Assembly (NCBI GenBank): GCA_033344815.1 | Contig: JAWPMR010000001.1 | Location: 4,946,136-5,010,135 of the forward strand | DNA: 64,000 nt | DNA from: Paracoccaceae bacterium | GTDB lineage: Bacteria; Pseudomonadota; Alphaproteobacteria; Rhodobacterales; Rhodobacteraceae | Reading direction: 5' to 3' | Shown: piece by piece, positions 18,364-27,806 of the stretch | Layout of the letters: each line of letters opens with the position of its first letter | How positions within the stretch are numbered: the first letter of the stretch is position 1 | Notes under the pieces: model-generated | What the model was told of the DNA's origin: nothing | The model's database searches: none | What the model saw: only the letters and a program-made list of their open reading frames with translations | Position numbers and translations under genes: made by a program

Positions 18364-18578
18364 TTTATAGGCACGAAATTTCCCTTTACTCAGCGGTACT
18401 TCGCTAATTGTACGGGCCCAATTCCATCCATGTCCATGTTTATGCGATTATGCTTGCAGACCCTAGACAGCGCCGTAGTTTTTAGATGTTCTAGTGTCGC
18501 GGGAATGACAACGCGGGTCTCTTTTCCAATCAAAGAGAGTTTTGCTCAACAGAACTTCAATCAAAAGGGGGAGGCTAA
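18364..18578. promoter_or_regulatory. Divergent promoter region of clc and gad genes
   Basis: A 215-base intergenic region between divergent starts. AAAGGGGGAGG directly before the decarboxylase ATG is a strong ribosome site. No clear operator palindrome was found, but both transcription units must start here. Confidence 0.5.
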
Positions 18579-19976
18579 ATGCCAGTACATCCAATTCAAG
18601 ATCACAGTGATCAGCACCTGAGCGACATTTATGCGTCAGAGACTTCGGAACGAAGTCTGCCCAAATACCGAATGCGGGAGGAAATGGCCGAACCCCATGC
18701 CGCGTATTCGCTCATTCGCGATGAGTTGCTGCTTGATGGTAATGCCCGACAAAACCTTGCGACCTTCTGCACCACCTGGATTGAAGATGAAGTGAAGCAG
18801 CTCATGGAGGATGCTGTTGACAAAAACATGATCGACAAAGACGAGTATCCCCAGACCGCAGAGATTGAAAACCGCTGTGTTCACATCCTGGCCGACCTTT
18901 GGCATGCCCAAAAGTCATGGGATACCGTCGGTTGCTCCACGACAGGCTCAAGCGAAGCTGCGATGCTGGGCGGGCTTGCTTTGAAATGGAAGTGGCGTCA
19001 GCGCCGTGAGGCCGAAGGTAAGGACACCAGCAAGCCGAACCTTGTTACGGGTCCGGTACAGATTTGCTGGAAGAAATTCGCCCGCTATTTCGATGTCGAA
19101 ATTCGCGAAGTTCCGCTTGAGGGCGATGCCCTCGGCCTTCAACCGGAAGACTTGCGGAAGTATTGCGATGAAAACACCATCGGGGTGATACCTACGCTGG
19201 GTGTGACCTTTACCGGTATTTACGAACCTGTTGAGGCGCTTGCCCGGGAACTGGATGCGATGGAGCGCGAGCTGGGCATCGATATCCCCATACATGTGGA
19301 TGCGGCCTCCGGCGGCTTTATCGCTCCCTTCATCCAGCCTGACCTCAAGTGGGACTTCCAGATTGAACGTGTCCGCTCGATCAATACATCCGGCCACAAA
19401 TACGGGCTGGCTCCTTTGGGTGTGGGCTGGATCATCTGGGCATCGAAGGACGATCTGCCGGAGGATTTGATTTTCAATGTCGACTACCTCGGTGGGAACA
19501 TGCCGACGTTCGCGTTGAATTTCTCCCGTCCGGGCGGCGAGATCATTGCGCAATACTATAACTTCCTGCGGCTTGGGCGGGAAGGGTACACGCAAGTGCA
19601 GCAAACCTGTGCTGACACCGCACAGTGGCTGGGTGAAAAGCTGGCTGAGATGGACATCTTTGACATCGTCTATGATGGCTATGGCGGTTTGCCTGCGGTG
19701 GCCTACAAGCTCAAGGACGGCAATCATGGATTTACGCTCTACGATCTTTCAGAGCGTGTGCGCATGCGCGGTTGGCAAATCGCGTCCTATCCGCTGCCCT
19801 CAAACAGGCAAGAGACGGTTGTGCAGCGCATTTTGGTGCGCCACGGCGTGACGCGCGATCTTGTCGGGCTTCTGATCGAGGACATCAAACGCGCGATTGA
19901 ACACCTTAAGGAAAACCCGCAGCCGAACTCAAAGGCCGGGCCAACCTTCCATCACGGCGGCGGGGAACAGAAATAA
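18579..19976 (+). CDS. gadB: Glutamate decarboxylase
   Basis: PLP enzyme converting glutamate and a proton to GABA and CO2 in the cytoplasm, 465 residues, essentially the length of E. coli GadB (466). Visible landmarks are CTTGSSEAAMLGGLALKWKW, the HVDAASGGF motif whose aspartate contacts the PLP ring nitrogen, and INTSGHKYGL with the PLP-binding lysine at residue 274. The antiporter gene overlaps its stop by one base, so product and exchanger are co-expressed. In E. coli the enzyme serves acid resistance. It could also open a GABA shunt here. Confidence 0.95.
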   Translation: MPVHPIQDHSDQHLSDIYASETSERSLPKYRMREEMAEPHAAYSLIRDELLLDGNARQNLATFCTTWIEDEVKQLMEDAVDKNMIDKDEYPQTAEIENRCVHILADLWHAQKSWDTVGCSTTGSSEAAMLGGLALKWKWRQRREAEGKDTSKPNLVTGPVQICWKKFARYFDVEIREVPLEGDALGLQPEDLRKYCDENTIGVIPTLGVTFTGIYEPVEALARELDAMERELGIDIPIHVDAASGGFIAPFIQPDLKWDFQIERVRSINTSGHKYGLAPLGVGWIIWASKDDLPEDLIFNVDYLGGNMPTFALNFSRPGGEIIAQYYNFLRLGREGYTQVQQTCADTAQWLGEKLAEMDIFDIVYDGYGGLPAVAYKLKDGNHGFTLYDLSERVRMRGWQIASYPLPSNRQETVVQRILVRHGVTRDLVGLLIEDIKRAIEHLKENPQPNSKAGPTFHHGGGEQK

Positions 19977-21844
19977 TGCGACACCTTAAAGCACTCTACC
20001 TCGGTCTTCTGACGCTGCTGAGCACGACAGCCGTGGCGATGGCCCAGACAGCGAATGCAGACGACGTCGGCGTGATTGGTCGCATCTTTGAGGAAATCGA
20101 GCCAGTCACTGAAGCCGGTTTGCATGGCTTTTTCCAACTGATGGATCACCAACCCATCGCCTTCATTTTGCTCGCACTTGCCGGCGGTACGTTCCTCGGC
20201 AAGTTCAGCTTGAAGGGAATCTCGCTCGGCTCAACGGCGGGCACCCTGTTGATCGGTGTCATAATTTCAATGACGGCGCAGGGGGTCTACGGGATCACCT
20301 ATTCTATTCCGAGCATTCTTTCTTCGTTCATGTTGCTGCTGTTTATGTACGCCCTCGGCCTCAAGGTCGGGCCGCAGTTCTTTTCCGGTTTGCGCAAAGA
20401 CGGCACGGCCATCATCGGGATCGGCTTGATCGTCTTTGCGCTCAACTGGGTGATCTGCTTTTACGGCGCGAGGATGCTTGATCTTGCGCCCGGCTATGCG
20501 ACTGGCCTGATTTCCGGCAGCTACACGATCACGGCCATTCTGGGTGTAGGTCAAAGCGCGCTGGATAGCGGTGCCTATGTGCCACCTGAAGGCATAAGCG
20601 TTGAGGAAGTCGGCGCCAATATGGCGGCGGGCTACGCGATCAGCTACGTGTTTTCCAGCATCGGGATCATCCTTCTGATCCGGTATCTGCCGCGTATTTT
20701 TGGGCGTGATCCGGTTGCGGATGCGAAAACGGCCGAAGCTGATTTCAGCGGCGGCGCAACCCACCCTGTCCCGGGCGCACCGGGTGCGCTGACAATGGGT
20801 TTCTCGCCCTACGATCTGCGGGCGTTTTCTGTGACTCATCACGAATTCGTGGGCAAGAAGGTCTCTCAACTGTCGACTCAGCATCCCGAAGCGCCAATCC
20901 TGCGCATTGTGCGCGGTGATGCGATTGTCGAACTCAACGACGATCCCGTCATTGCAAAAGATGACATCATCACGGTTCGTGCCGACGTGCATGATCTGAT
21001 CCTCAAGGAAGATGCATTGATCGGACCGGAATCTGACAACCTTTTGGCGCGCAGTGTGCCAATGGAAGTCGCGGATATCCGCGTCGGTTCGCATTCAGTG
21101 TCAGGCAAAACGCTGGAAGAATTAGCGCGGCATGGCACGGGTGGTGTAACCATCCAAGCATTGTTTCGCGGCGGGAACGAATTGCCACTCGGTCCTAACT
21201 CTGACGTGCGGTTCGGAGATGTGGTACGTCTGACCGGTTCAGATGTGGCGCTTCAAGGTGCCGCGAAAGTCTTTGGCGGGCGTGCGATCTTACCCACAAT
21301 GTCGTCCGAAGTAATGTATCTCGCGATTGCCATGCTGATCGGATACCTTGTCGGTATCATCTCGGTTACAGTCAGCGGCATCCCCTTCGCGCTTGGCACC
21401 TCGGCGGGCTGTATTCTGGCCGGTGTCGGTGTGAGCTACATGCGCAGCCGCAATCCTGAGTTTGGCGGGCCAGTCCACGAGGGTGCGCGCAGCTTCCTAC
21501 AGGACTTTGGCTTGAACGCCTTCGTTGCGGTCCTCTCCGCGAATGTAGGGCCGAAAGTCGTTTCGGCGCTTGGTGGTGACACGATCATCTGGCTCGCCTT
21601 GATCGGCGTCGCTGGTGCACTGATTCCGCCGTTCGTGGCGTTTTGGGTCGGCTTCAAGTTCTTCGGTCTCAACTCAATCATTGCGGACGGTGCAGCCACG
21701 GGTGGACGCAACAGCACGCCCGGCCTGAATGCCATCGTTGAGGAATCAAAAAGCTCAGTTGCCGCAGTACCCTATCCTGTGAGCTACGCGCTGACGACCG
21801 TTCTGGCACTCATCGGTGGCTACATGTCAATGATCTTATCCTGA
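19976..21844 (+). CDS. AspT/YidE-family amino-acid antiporter (putative glutamate/GABA exchange)
   Basis: A 622-residue membrane protein of the aspartate:alanine exchanger family. Two membrane domains (about residues 60-240 and 440-620) flank two TrkA-C/RCK-C domains (about 270-430). Family motifs include GLKVGPQFFSGLRKDG in the first half and ATGGRNSTPGLNAIVEE in the second. It begins with a 30-residue stretch that looks like a signal peptide (ending AMA-QT), unusual for the family, whose members are about 540-560 residues. Its ATG overlaps the gadB stop by one base. AspT makes proton motive force by exchanging aspartate for alanine, so here glutamate in and GABA out is a reasonable inference. 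Confidence 0.85.
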   Translation: MRHLKALYLGLLTLLSTTAVAMAQTANADDVGVIGRIFEEIEPVTEAGLHGFFQLMDHQPIAFILLALAGGTFLGKFSLKGISLGSTAGTLLIGVIISMTAQGVYGITYSIPSILSSFMLLLFMYALGLKVGPQFFSGLRKDGTAIIGIGLIVFALNWVICFYGARMLDLAPGYATGLISGSYTITAILGVGQSALDSGAYVPPEGISVEEVGANMAAGYAISYVFSSIGIILLIRYLPRIFGRDPVADAKTAEADFSGGATHPVPGAPGALTMGFSPYDLRAFSVTHHEFVGKKVSQLSTQHPEAPILRIVRGDAIVELNDDPVIAKDDIITVRADVHDLILKEDALIGPESDNLLARSVPMEVADIRVGSHSVSGKTLEELARHGTGGVTIQALFRGGNELPLGPNSDVRFGDVVRLTGSDVALQGAAKVFGGRAILPTMSSEVMYLAIAMLIGYLVGIISVTVSGIPFALGTSAGCILAGVGVSYMRSRNPEFGGPVHEGARSFLQDFGLNAFVAVLSANVGPKVVSALGGDTIIWLALIGVAGALIPPFVAFWVGFKFFGLNSIIADGAATGGRNSTPGLNAIVEESKSSVAAVPYPVSYALTTVLALIGGYMSMILS

Positions 21845-22036
21845 GGCCGTGGTTTATCTAAACAGCGTCAGGGGGCGGCTGCAGAAACGCGCGCCCTTAA
21901 ACTGATACCTCTCTCAAGGCCATGCTAGGCCCTGTAAATGGCATGACTGTTTGACCGGGTACTTCGACCGCCCGAACCGTCTCTCGTTGAAAGTAATGCA
22001 TATGCCGACTGGCAAGTTACGCCTCCAACCCACTTC

Positions 22037-23284
22037 GTGACCTTCCTCCAAAAAACCTCCGGGCTCATTGTGTCGGCGGCCACATTTGGGACAATACACT
22101 ACCTGTTCCTGCGTTTGCCCGCCTCAATCGGCATTCTGCTGGTCGCGCTGCTTGCCTCTCTGATGGTGATACTCTTGGACTTTATCGCGCCGGGGCTTGG
22201 TGCGGCAGCGGTGGTCGGAGATGCTGTTGCAAGCATCAACTTCTCTGAGGTGCTGTTGGAAGGGATGTTGGGTCTCTTGCTCTTTGCAGGGGCCTTGCAT
22301 GTCACGCTGTCAGATTTGCGCCAAGAATGGCTTGTCGTGGGCGTCATGGCCACGGCGGGTGAAGTTCTTTCCAGGGCGGTCGTAGGTTTGGGTTTTTCAT
22401 GGCCGACGGGCATGCCCATCGTGCTCGCCTTGTTGTTTGGTTCGCTGATTTCACCGACTGATCCTGTCGCGGTGTTTGGTATTTTGTGGCAAACGAACTT
22501 GCCAAACGATTGAGACACAGAACGCGGGTGAGAGCCTGTTCAATAATGGCGTCGGCTACGTCATATTCCCGATCATCTTTGGCGTCGCCTTTCCGCAAGG
22601 CGAAGCGCATGGCGATGGCTTCACAGGCGCGGCGGAACTATTTCTGCGAGAGGCTGTTGGCGGGGCAGTGTTGGGCGTTATTCCGGGCTGGTTGGTGTTT
22701 CGTGTCATGCGCCTTGTGGACGACTATGCGCTTGAGGTTCTGATCACGCTGGGACTGGCGTTTGGGGCGGGTATGAGATTGCGGTCTATCTGGATGTGTC
22801 CGCACCCATCATGGCCGTCTGCGCCGGTCTTCTTATCGGCGAAATTGGAACGCGCTACAGGATGTCCGAAGAAACCCGCCGTTTTGTTGACGCGTTCTGG
22901 AAGCTGATCCACGAGATTTTGAACGCGGTCCTGTTTCTGATGATCGGGTTCGAAGTCTTTTCGATCACCATGGACGTCCGGTATCTGACCGCCGGGGTTG
23001 CCGCGATTGCGCTTGCGCAACTGGCGCAATTCATCGCAGTCAGCGTCCCGATGATGCTTTTGCAGACTTTCCACAAGTTTCCAAAAGGCGTGGTGACGAT
23101 CATGACGTGGGGAGGTCTGAAAGGCGATATCTCCTTCGCCCTCGCATTGTCATTGCCCGATGGTGACTGGAAGCCAGTCATTCTTACAGCCACCTACGTA
23201 GTCGTCGTTTTCACGGTCCTCGTGCAAGGACTTACGATTGGTCCACTCGCCAGCAAGTTCATTGGAGACACACAACAGTGGTGA
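22037..23284 (+). pseudogene. Na+/H+ antiporter (CPA1/NhaP type), broken by two frameshifts
   Basis: Three consecutive frames together encode a CPA1 antiporter of about 410 residues. Piece one (22037-22513) has the N-terminal segments and SPTDPVAV, the conserved Asp motif of CPA1. Piece two continues from about 22506 with IETQNAGESLFNNGVGYV, the second CPA1 signature. Piece three resumes at about 22775 with IAVYLDVSAPIMAVCAGLL and runs to WGGLKGDISFALALSLP and the end. The reading frame changes near 22505 and near 22775. Both changes are small and the protein is otherwise well preserved, so the inactivation is recent or reflects assembly errors. It lies 190 bases after the antiporter gene. 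Confidence 0.8.
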
Positions 23285-24331
23285 CCAAACCGGCCAACTG
23301 GCACAAGAGCGTATACTGATGTCCGTACTTTGGATGGATGATTTTCAACCAAGTCATGACGTCGTGTGCTAACGCGACGATTTGATGGCGGTGGGCCTCC
23401 AAAACTTCGATTTCGCATCAATTTCAGACTTCAGAATTTCGTCGCGCGCTTTTAGTTTACCGTTCGAAAACTGATGACCATCATGAAGCCTATGCTGGAA
23501 AGCCAGTTTCTCACGCGCGGCGTCATTTTTCATGGCAAGGTCATCGAGGCGGCTGTGCATTTAATCTCTGTTAGGCATTTAAGGCTCCTGATATTTTTAC
23601 GCGAGCAATGACAACATGTCTCTGTCGCATCATCTCTGCTTTGCCAAATGACACAACTCACCAGTTGTGCGCATTAGGGCTGTTTCCTACGCCGTGCCGC
23701 GATACAGATTTTTCGTTCAACCGTCAGTTCCCACGATGAGAGCGCATGTGGTGATGTATTGAGACTTCTGCAATGGCTTGTTCCCGCCATTTTCGTCTGA
23801 GGCGACGAAAGTCCGGTTCAGACAATTGATATGAGATACATGCGGATCTGTTGATAGGGAAGCGCCGCCAAATCGATGTTACATGAAGAGCCAGTTTTTG
23901 GTGTGCAGTAATGAGCCGCCCAAAGCAGGCGTGCTTTCTGTGTTTTTGAGAGTCGCGTTCTGTGTCGGTTTTGCGGAAAAGGAGGGGCTCGAAATCACAA
24001 ATCTACCCAATCACCGCCGCCTGCCTGTCTTCGCTCTTTGGGGTGGGGTGAACGAACATCTAGGCCGACGAATTCAAACTGTTGCCGGCAAGAATACTTT
24101 TAGAGCCTTTGGAGAGCCTGCGATACCTTTCAAAGGATTGATATTTGCAGTCGAGGTCGAGATCCGACTCTCATTACCCACGATGGCCTGAACCCGGACA
24201 GTGTTGCGATTTTTGCGGCACACTGCTGCGAAAGAAACACTAGACCTTATTGCCTGTTAAATGCGTTTCTTGGCCAATGAGGTTCCTGTGGGGTGCAGCA
24301 ATCTCAGACAAAAAACAACTCTTGATAGTGA
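23285..24331. other. 1-kb region without a convincing gene
   Basis: It contains a copy of dispersed repeat block 1 (24004-24050). A 63-residue minus-strand frame (23369-23560) has no recognised domain. Nothing else can be supported. The promoter of the ABC operon at 24332 should lie at its right end. Confidence 0.5.
24004..24050 (+). repeat. Dispersed degenerate repeat, block 1, copy B
   Basis: Matches 15972-16020 with few changes over CTACCCAATCACC...CTGCCTGTCTTCGCTCTTTG and the following GTGAACGA. Block 2 is not found after it. Confidence 0.6.
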
Positions 24332-25219
24332 GTGAACAGGTCACAGCTACTGCGCACTTGGGATAGATATGTGACTGTTAAAACAAAAGGACTTTCAGCA
24401 ACAAAGCGTGCAGCGCACACCGCGCCAGCATCAGCAAGTTTTGCCACATCTTGGATGAACAAATTGCGGTCTGCGTCTTGGGTCGTGCATATCACCGGAC
24501 CTGCAATCTTGATCGCAATCTGGTGGGTCGCCTATGTGTTTCAATTGGTCGACAAGAACCTTCTGCCGTCTCCTTTTGCGACGCTCTATGACACCGGCGT
24601 AAACATCTTGAGCGGAGATGTTCTGACCGATTTTTGGTTCACCATGGTCCGGGTTTTTTATGCCTTTATCATAGCTGCGATTGTTGGTGTGCCATTGGGG
24701 ATCGTTTTGGGGGCCAACACCAAAGTCTACCGCTCGGTCGAGTTCATCATCGATTTCTTTCGGTCCACGCCAGCCACAGCGATGTTCCCGCTCTTTCTTT
24801 TACTATTTGGTCTCGGAGACTTTTCGAAAATCGCAGTGGCCTGTTTCGCGGCACTCCTGGTGATTGTTTTTAACACTGCCTACGGGGTCATGAATGCCCG
24901 CCAAACGCGTATTTTGGCTGCGCGTTCCATGGGCGCGTCGCGCACTCGTATTTTCATTGGCGTAATATTTTTCGAAACACTGCCTCAAACTTTTATCGGA
25001 TTGCGCACTGCGGTTTCGATGGCACTCGTGGTGATCATTGTCGCGGAGATGTTTATCGGCGCGTCCGATGGGCTTGGACACCGCATCATTGACGCGCAAA
25101 TTTCTTACAATTTGACCGACATGTATGGCTCGATACTGGTCACCGGAGCCATGGGCTACGGGCTGAATATCTTCTTTCTGGCACTGGAAAAGCACTTTGT
25201 TCATTGGTCAGGAAAGTGA
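24332..25219 (+). CDS. ABC transporter permease, NitT/TauT (SsuC) type
   Basis: Membrane subunit of a nitrate/sulfonate/thiocyanate-class importer, up to 295 residues. The first 50 residues of the open frame are polar and the family body begins near WVVHITGPAILIAIWW. The true start may therefore be one of the later GTG/ATG codons and not GTG at 24332. Five to six hydrophobic segments and the cytoplasmic EAA-like loop AARSMGASRTRIFIGVIFFE are visible. It opens a cluster with binding protein, ATPase and the thiocyanate hydrolase-like genes. Confidence 0.88.
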   Translation: MNRSQLLRTWDRYVTVKTKGLSATKRAAHTAPASASFATSWMNKLRSASWVVHITGPAILIAIWWVAYVFQLVDKNLLPSPFATLYDTGVNILSGDVLTDFWFTMVRVFYAFIIAAIVGVPLGIVLGANTKVYRSVEFIIDFFRSTPATAMFPLFLLLFGLGDFSKIAVACFAALLVIVFNTAYGVMNARQTRILAARSMGASRTRIFIGVIFFETLPQTFIGLRTAVSMALVVIIVAEMFIGASDGLGHRIIDAQISYNLTDMYGSILVTGAMGYGLNIFFLALEKHFVHWSGK

Positions 25220-25284
25220 CCATGGATCAAGAGCATGGATGCCAAAGCGCTCTGAAAAACTTCTCAACTCAAAGGACACGAACA

Positions 25285-26274
25285 ATGAAAAAACAACTTG
25301 CCGCCGGGGGCCTTGCGGTCCTGTTGTCAGCCGGCGCGGCATCCGCCGCCTGCGACAGCTATGAAGAAGTAACATCGGCATGGCTGCCCATTATGCAGAC
25401 CACAGCTTACTACGTGGCCCATGAAGAAGGTCTTTTTGAAAAAGCCTGCATCAAGGTCAACTCAAACAAAATGCAGTCGCCGAACCATATTATTGATGCT
25501 CTCGTCGGAGAGCGTGCTGATTTCGGCCCGCCGGGTGCGGCGGCTGGTATTGCCATGATCGCTGAATCGAAGTTCCCAGGCACGTTTAAGGTCTTTGGAT
25601 TGCAAGGCGGCGGGATCGAGATCGATTTGATCAATGACGGTCTGATTGTAAAAGATGGCAGCGGGATTGAGTCCTTCGCCGACTTGAAGGGCAAGACCAT
25701 CGGCCACGTGCCCGGCATTCAATGGCGCACAATCACGCGGCATCTTGTCCGGGCCGCGGGACTTGACCCTGACACCGATGTGACGCTGGTCGATCTTGCG
25801 GTTCCTCAGCAAGTCCCAGCCGTTTTGGGGGGGAGCGTTGACGCGACCTTATCGTTGGAACCCGTCGGTTCGATCGCCGCAGCCACAGATGGCGTCACCC
25901 GCGCCGTGATCAATCCGGTTGCGGCTGTCATCGCTGACCCGTTTTATTCCGGTGCTGCGGTTCTGACAACGAAGTTCATCAGCGAGCGGCCCGAAACAGC
26001 CAAAAAGATCGTCGACATCATTGACGAAGCCACTGCCTTGGCCATGGCTGATTTCGACAAGTACAAGGCTATCATTCCAAAATATACCGCGATACGCGAC
26101 ACGCAGCTTGATCTCCTCGCCAAGCCTTATCTGCGCAGCTTTGCCACCTTGAATGAAACGGACCTGAATTCCTATCAGGCTTTTGTGGATGTTTTTGTAT
26201 CGGAAGGCGTGATGAGCGAGCCAATGGACGTGCGCACGAAGATGTTGAAAGATACAGATTTCGGGGGAAGCTAG
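25285..26274 (+). CDS. ABC transporter substrate-binding protein (NMT1/SsuA-like)
   Basis: Periplasmic binding protein of 329 residues. A signal peptide is clear (MKKQLAAGGLAVLLSAGAASA, cleavage before ACDSY). I chose ATG at 25285, preceded by AAAGGACACG; the open frame upstream overlaps the permease end and encodes no signal. The fold is that of NitT/TauT/thiamine-precursor binding proteins, with TAYYVAHEEGLFEKACI and GERADFGPPGAAAG near the N-terminus. The ligand is unknown; thiocyanate, a nitrile or a cyanate-like anion is suggested by the downstream hydrolase. Confidence 0.87.
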   Translation: MKKQLAAGGLAVLLSAGAASAACDSYEEVTSAWLPIMQTTAYYVAHEEGLFEKACIKVNSNKMQSPNHIIDALVGERADFGPPGAAAGIAMIAESKFPGTFKVFGLQGGGIEIDLINDGLIVKDGSGIESFADLKGKTIGHVPGIQWRTITRHLVRAAGLDPDTDVTLVDLAVPQQVPAVLGGSVDATLSLEPVGSIAAATDGVTRAVINPVAAVIADPFYSGAAVLTTKFISERPETAKKIVDIIDEATALAMADFDKYKAIIPKYTAIRDTQLDLLAKPYLRSFATLNETDLNSYQAFVDVFVSEGVMSEPMDVRTKMLKDTDFGGS

Positions 26275-26280
26275 GGTTCA

Positions 26281-27123
26281 ATGCTGAATCAACCCATCAT
26301 TGATCAGCCCAAAAGTAGCGAGGCCGTGAAAAGCGGCCTCGCGCATTCGGCACCGGCTCGCAAACGCAAGTTGACCATTGGAGGGCTGCAAAAGTCTTTT
26401 GACGACACTCTGGTCTATGACGACTTCGACCTAACGCTGCCGCTTGGATCATTCACCAGCATTTTTGGGCCCAATGGTTGCGGCAAAAGCACGTTGATAA
26501 ACATGATTTCCGGGCTGATGCCGATGGATGCGGGCGAGGTCCTTTATGATGGTCGAACGATCCGGGAAACTCGGATTTCTTACGTCTTTCAAAACTACCG
26601 GGAAGCTTTGTTTCCCTGGTTGCGCGCCATTGATAACATTCACTACCCTCTCAAGTTGCAGGGCGTTCCAAAGGCGGAGCGCGAACGACGTGTCGATCAA
26701 CTGGTGACAGACTTTGGGATCAAGATCGATCTGAATGCCTACCCCTATGCGCTGTCGGGCGGCCAACAACAGGCTGTCTCTATTTTGCGTGCCCTAGTGC
26801 GTGAACCAGAAGTCCTGTTCCTTGATGAGCCGTTTTCAGCGCTTGATTATGAAATGACACTCTTGATGCGGGAAAAGCTACAGATCATCTATGAAAAGAC
26901 GGGGACAACCATGATCTTGGTGTCTCATGATCTCGAAGAGGCTGTTCAAATGGCGGATCAGGTGCTGTTACTCACACGCCGTCCGACACGGGTCGCGGCT
27001 TTGGTCGATAACCCACTTGCTCGTCCGCGGGATTCAGCGACGCTTGTGAGTGCCGACTTTGTCGCGTTGCGCAGCCAGTGTCTGGAGATCTTTCAGCGGG
27101 AAGCCAACGCGACAGCTTTATGA
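26281..27123 (+). CDS. ABC transporter ATP-binding protein, NitT/TauT (SsuB) type
   Basis: ATPase of the same importer, 280 residues. Walker A GPNGCGKST lies near residue 63, the signature region LSGGQQQAVS near residue 159 (the usual Arg after the glutamines is Ala), and Walker B VLFLDEPFSALD near residue 180, followed by ILVSHDLEEA. An extra 30-residue N-terminal tail precedes the nucleotide-binding domain. It begins six bases after the binding-protein stop. Confidence 0.92.
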   Translation: MLNQPIIDQPKSSEAVKSGLAHSAPARKRKLTIGGLQKSFDDTLVYDDFDLTLPLGSFTSIFGPNGCGKSTLINMISGLMPMDAGEVLYDGRTIRETRISYVFQNYREALFPWLRAIDNIHYPLKLQGVPKAERERRVDQLVTDFGIKIDLNAYPYALSGGQQQAVSILRALVREPEVLFLDEPFSALDYEMTLLMREKLQIIYEKTGTTMILVSHDLEEAVQMADQVLLLTRRPTRVAALVDNPLARPRDSATLVSADFVALRSQCLEIFQREANATAL

Positions 27124-27150
27124 AAATAATGACAAAAAAGGAGAGTTGAT

Positions 27151-27483
27151 GTGAAAGGCTACCACGACATCGGCGGCGACAAAGCCGGCGCTGTTCCTCA
27201 GAAAGAGCTGCCTTGGGTACATTGGGAAAAGCAAGTCGAAGCCATACGTAACTTGCTTGGGGACGGGACACGCCGCATTATCGCGCTTGATGAAATGCGT
27301 CGCGGTTTTGAGAGTTTTGGCGAGGACAAATACAAGGCGCTTTCTTTCTATCGGCGGCGTCTGGAAGCCATGACTGATATTCTGGTCGAGAAAGACATCA
27401 TTACCCTGGCTGAGCTCGAAGCGGCAATCGAAGCCAGAAAGAAAGTCTGGGCGCCGGAAACGGAGGAAGGTGCCAAACCGTGA
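27151..27483 (+). CDS. scnB: Thiocyanate hydrolase beta / nitrile hydratase beta N-terminal half
   Basis: A 110-residue protein corresponding to the N-terminal half of the nitrile hydratase beta subunit. KGYHDIGGDKAGAV matches the conserved NG(I/V)HDxGGxxGxGPV opening, followed by the helical ARNLLG...RRxIExL-like region and LEAMTDILVEKDIITLAELEA. In two-subunit nitrile hydratases this is fused to an SH3-like domain; here it is a separate gene, as in thiocyanate hydrolase of Thiobacillus. The start is GTG at 27151 with AAGGAGAG seven bases upstream; the ATG two bases earlier is followed by a stop. GTGA links it to the next gene. Confidence 0.8.
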   Translation: MKGYHDIGGDKAGAVPQKELPWVHWEKQVEAIRNLLGDGTRRIIALDEMRRGFESFGEDKYKALSFYRRRLEAMTDILVEKDIITLAELEAAIEARKKVWAPETEEGAKP

Positions 27484-27806
27484 GCCAGCGCTTTGAACTT
27501 GGTGATACGGTCGAGGTACTTGCGCTGGAAAAGACGGGTCATGTGCGCATTCCGGTCTACATTCGCGGTCAGATTGGAACCGTCGTGCAGTATTGCGGTC
27601 GATATCTCAACCCCGAAGATCTGGCGGTCGGCAAAACGTCCGGGCCGGGCATCGACCTTTACAGGGTGGAATTCGAGCAACATCACCTGTGGGCATCACC
27701 TGAACACCCACCGCAAGACCGCCTGATCATAGAAATCTATGACCACTGGCTAAAACCGCAAAATCGCAAAGAACCGACACCGACTGACCACCAGGAGACG
27801 ACATGA
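27480..27806 (+). CDS. scnA: Thiocyanate hydrolase alpha / nitrile hydratase beta C-terminal half
   Basis: A 108-residue SH3-like domain equal to the C-terminal half of nitrile hydratase beta. The pattern FELGDTVEVLALEKTGHVRI, PVYIRGQIGTVVQYCGRYLNPE and LYRVEFEQHHLWA is the classical beta C-terminal sequence, in which the final strand normally reads Y.V.F....LWG. It starts at a GTG overlapping the preceding stop and ends overlapping the gamma gene ATG (ATGA). It should assemble with the products on either side in a heteromeric complex. Confidence 0.8.
   Translation: MSQRFELGDTVEVLALEKTGHVRIPVYIRGQIGTVVQYCGRYLNPEDLAVGKTSGPGIDLYRVEFEQHHLWASPEHPPQDRLIIEIYDHWLKPQNRKEPTPTDHQETT

Noticed and set aside
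23369-23560. Small charged minus-strand frame, possibly a short helical protein
   Set aside because: No family match could be recognised and there is no clear ribosome site.
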